A stretch of DNA of 64,000 nt from Vagococcus allomyrinae (GTDB lineage Bacteria > Bacillota > Bacilli > Lactobacillales > Vagococcaceae), in NCBI RefSeq assembly GCF_017829975.1, contig NZ_JAEEGA010000009.1, positions 62,001-126,000 on the forward strand, read 5' to 3'. The translations under genes were made by a program, and so were the position numbers. This document shows, piece after piece, positions 62,418-64,000 of this stretch. Below the pieces are notes generated by a model, which was not told the origin of the DNA, did no database searches, and saw only the letters and a list, made by a program, of their open reading frames with translations. The stretch's first letter is position 1. Each line of letters begins with the position of its first letter.

Positions 62418-62963
62418 ATGTTAGTTGAAGAAGAAAAAATAAGTAAATTAATTTCATACGCATTACGACATGAGCCGGCAAGGTTTCAACTTGAATTAGA
62501 CGAATCTGGTTTTGTTTCATTAGACGAGTTAGTAAGCAAGCTCAATCAAGTGGAACAGGTAGACTTAAAGACTGAAGCAGTTGTGGCGCTGTTGGAAAAG
62601 TCGGACAAAAAGCGCTGGGAAATCCAAGGCCATTTAATTCGAGCTATTTACGGCCATAGTCTTTCTCAAAAAATAATCAAGCAAGCCGCAAAACCACCTG
62701 AATTTTTATATCACGGAACGGCCCATAAATTCGTAGATCGTATTTTAGCACAGGGCTTATTACCAAAGGATCGTCAATATGTGCATCTTTCACAAGAAAT
62801 AATAACGGCTATTGACGTTGGCAAACGGCGCGATCATGAGCCGGTTTTACTAGAAGTGCTGGCTCAGTTCGCCTATGAAAATGGTGTGGTCTTTTATCAA
62901 GAAAAGGACGGCATCTGGCTGTCAGAACCAATTCCTGTCAGGTATCTTAGGGTAATGCCTTAA
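62418..62963 (+). CDS. kptA: RNA 2'-phosphotransferase KptA/Tpt1
   Basis: The 181-residue protein is a Tpt1/KptA family RNA 2'-phosphotransferase, which removes an internal 2'-phosphate from RNA using NAD+. The N-terminal winged helix has ISYALRHEP (the Arg-His pair), and the ADP-ribosyltransferase-like domain has LYHGTAHKF, VHLSQ and GKRRDHEPVLLEV. ATG 62418 follows AAGGAG at 9 bases; GTG 62412 is too close. Bacteria lack the tRNA splicing that makes such 2'-phosphates in yeast, so the natural role is unclear. It overlaps the convergent GNAT gene by 4 bases. Confidence 0.92.
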   Translation: MLVEEEKISKLISYALRHEPARFQLELDESGFVSLDELVSKLNQVEQVDLKTEAVVALLEKSDKKRWEIQGHLIRAIYGHSLSQKIIKQAAKPPEFLYHGTAHKFVDRILAQGLLPKDRQYVHLSQEIITAIDVGKRRDHEPVLLEVLAQFAYENGVVFYQEKDGIWLSEPIPVRYLRVMP

Positions 62964-63466
62964 GATCTATTGATTATTTTTGCCATATAATATTCGTCAT
63001 AATAGCGATCGTTCATGAAAATAGCGTCTTCTCTAATGCCTTCGACCTTAAAACCAGCTTTGTCATATAAGGCTTTAGCAGGAATGTTTTCGGTGATAAC
63101 AGTCAATTCGAGTCGATGAATCATCGTTTGTTGGGTCCACTGATCTAACAGCTTAAACAATTGAGTGCCAATTCCTAGATTGGTATATTCTTGTTTAATC
63201 CCAATGACCAGATAGGCGCTGTGTTTGATTTTTTCTTTTGTACCTCGCTCAGCAGCTAAATAACCAATGAGTTCTTGTTTTTCGTTCCAGGCACCAACCA
63301 ATAGACCAGATGTGATAATTTGCTCGATAACCAACTGTACCTGATTAAGGTCTGCAGTTCGTTCATGTGGCAGATACAACATATAAGCTGATTCGATGTC
63401 TAACGTTTTCTGTAAATTGAGTAAGGATAAAGCATCTTGACTGTTGAGCAAGCGGTAGTGAATCAT
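62960..63466 (-). CDS. GNAT family N-acetyltransferase
   Basis: The 168-residue protein is a RimJ/RimL-like GNAT acetyltransferase. It shows YLVIGIKQEYTNLGIGTQLFK (acetyl-CoA loop with NLGIGTQL, about residues 90-105), LTVITENIPAKALYDKAGF and the ending DRYYDEYYMAKI. The acceptor is unknown. AAGGAGG-type site precedes the ATG. It is convergent with kptA, their ends overlapping by four bases. Confidence 0.9.
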   Translation of the reverse strand: MIHYRLLNSQDALSLLNLQKTLDIESAYMLYLPHERTADLNQVQLVIEQIITSGLLVGAWNEKQELIGYLAAERGTKEKIKHSAYLVIGIKQEYTNLGIGTQLFKLLDQWTQQTMIHRLELTVITENIPAKALYDKAGFKVEGIREDAIFMNDRYYDEYYMAKIINRS

Positions 63467-63610
63467 TTGACTCCTCCTTGTTTGATTAGGGTTCGTTTGT
63501 TATTAAGTTTAACTGCCTCTGCTGATAAATACAAGATGCTATGAGAGTAATAGTGGGAAATTTTTTGATGTGATTAAAGAAAAATTTAGAAATGATGAGG
63601 GGTTGGTAAA

Positions 63611-64000
63611 ATGATTAGCATGATTTTTGATTTAGATGACACGTTGTATTTTCAAAAAGAGCAATTTGTCAAAGCGGCAATAAAAAACATTGGTGAGTTT
63701 GGCGAAGTGGACCTCGACCGATTGTACGAGCAGTTTCAATATTTTAGTGAACAGGCCTATATTATGCGGGAACGGGGCGACATAACCTTTCAAGAGATGC
63801 GCATTCAACGAATTAAAGAGGCCTATAAGGCAGAAGGGATTTACTTATCTCAAGAAGAGTGTCTGAGATGGCAGACCGATTATCTATATGAGCAAGCGCA
63901 TATTAGTCTTTCACCAGCAGTTGAAGCAATCTTAGATTATTGCCACAGGCAGCCGATGGAGATGGGCATCATTACCAATGGACCAAGTGATCATCAGCGA
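63611..64000 (+). CDS. HAD-family hydrolase (partial, runs off the window)
   Basis: The first 130 codons of a HAD-superfamily phosphatase are present. The nucleophile motif I is IFDLDDTLY (about residues 5-13), and motif II appears as IITNGPSDHQ just before the window ends. A helical cap domain lies between them, as in YjjG/haloacid dehalogenase-like nucleotidases. GAGGGG precedes the ATG. The C-terminus lies beyond base 64000, so length and substrate cannot be judged. Confidence 0.85.
   Translation, partial: MISMIFDLDDTLYFQKEQFVKAAIKNIGEFGEVDLDRLYEQFQYFSEQAYIMRERGDITFQEMRIQRIKEAYKAEGIYLSQEECLRWQTDYLYEQAHISLSPAVEAILDYCHRQPMEMGIITNGPSDHQR

Noticed and set aside
1-64000. CRISPR arrays, insertion sequences, integrase or prophage genes
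   Set aside because: No spaced direct repeats, transposase motifs or phage structural genes were seen on either strand.

Overview
The window is chromosomal DNA from a low-GC Gram-positive bacterium. Gram-positive traits are strong AGGAGG-type ribosome binding sites, several lipoproteins with short LxGC lipoboxes, a T-box riboswitch, cre-like sites, an OhrR/Ohr pair and many PTS permeases. The gene mix fits Lactobacillales, most likely Enterococcaceae or Vagococcus-like; that placement is inference. I see no rRNA, intact tRNA, CRISPR array, prophage, transposase or plasmid gene.

Layout. 1-6 kb: small hypothetical genes, a ClbS/DfsB-like protein, a DUF2200 protein, and an XRE regulator beside a decayed DUF2975 gene. 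6-10 kb: a GntR-controlled beta-glucoside locus (PTS EIIC divergent from a GH1 enzyme, with paired operators and a cre-like site between them). 9.8-11.7 kb: a class B penicillin-binding protein. 12-16.7 kb: AraC regulator, PTS EIIC and a cytoplasmic GH3 glycosidase. 17-23.5 kb: a frameshifted putAbiC-like gene, a guanylate-kinase-like protein, methyltransferase, PhzF and PhnB-like genes, and amt-glnK. 23.7-26.4 kb: a T-box leader, a transsulfuration-family PLP enzyme and a frameshifted M20 amidohydrolase. 27-30.5 kb: GntR, a mannonate-dehydratase-family enolase and a PTS EIIBC. 30.9-35.9 kb: a very large M14 carboxypeptidase and a DUF969/DUF979 (5-oxoproline) transporter.

The most notable region is 36.6-49.6 kb: sixteen genes on one strand, mostly overlapping or nearly so. 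They encode three rhodanese-like lipoproteins, a small membrane protein, two TVP38/TMEM64 proteins flanking a 4Fe-4S protein and a CCG-domain Fe-S protein, a complete YnjBCD-like ABC importer, a TIGR04283-like glycosyltransferase, a kinase-fold protein with an altered catalytic loop, a TIGR04282-like transferase and a nucleoside hydrolase. The first part resembles the uncharacterised E. coli ydjXYZ-ynjBCDE genes. The two transferases belong to families linked to arsenosugar or rSAM/selenodomain loci, yet no ArsM or ArsS is present here. I read this as a candidate undescribed system for importing and processing a sulfur-, selenium- or arsenic-containing nucleoside or sugar. The substrate is unknown.

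49.7-64 kb: a B3/B4-domain protein, ohrR-ohr, an AraC-GH1-PTS-GH65 disaccharide locus, a YesMN-type two-component system beside a flavin-linked extracellular reductase lipoprotein (not a standard fumarate reductase by its active site), kptA, a GNAT acetyltransferase and the start of a HAD phosphatase.

Three genes (1741-2132, 17354-18312, 25226-26367) are interrupted by frameshifts, each explainable by loss of one base. They may be pseudogenes or residual sequencing errors.
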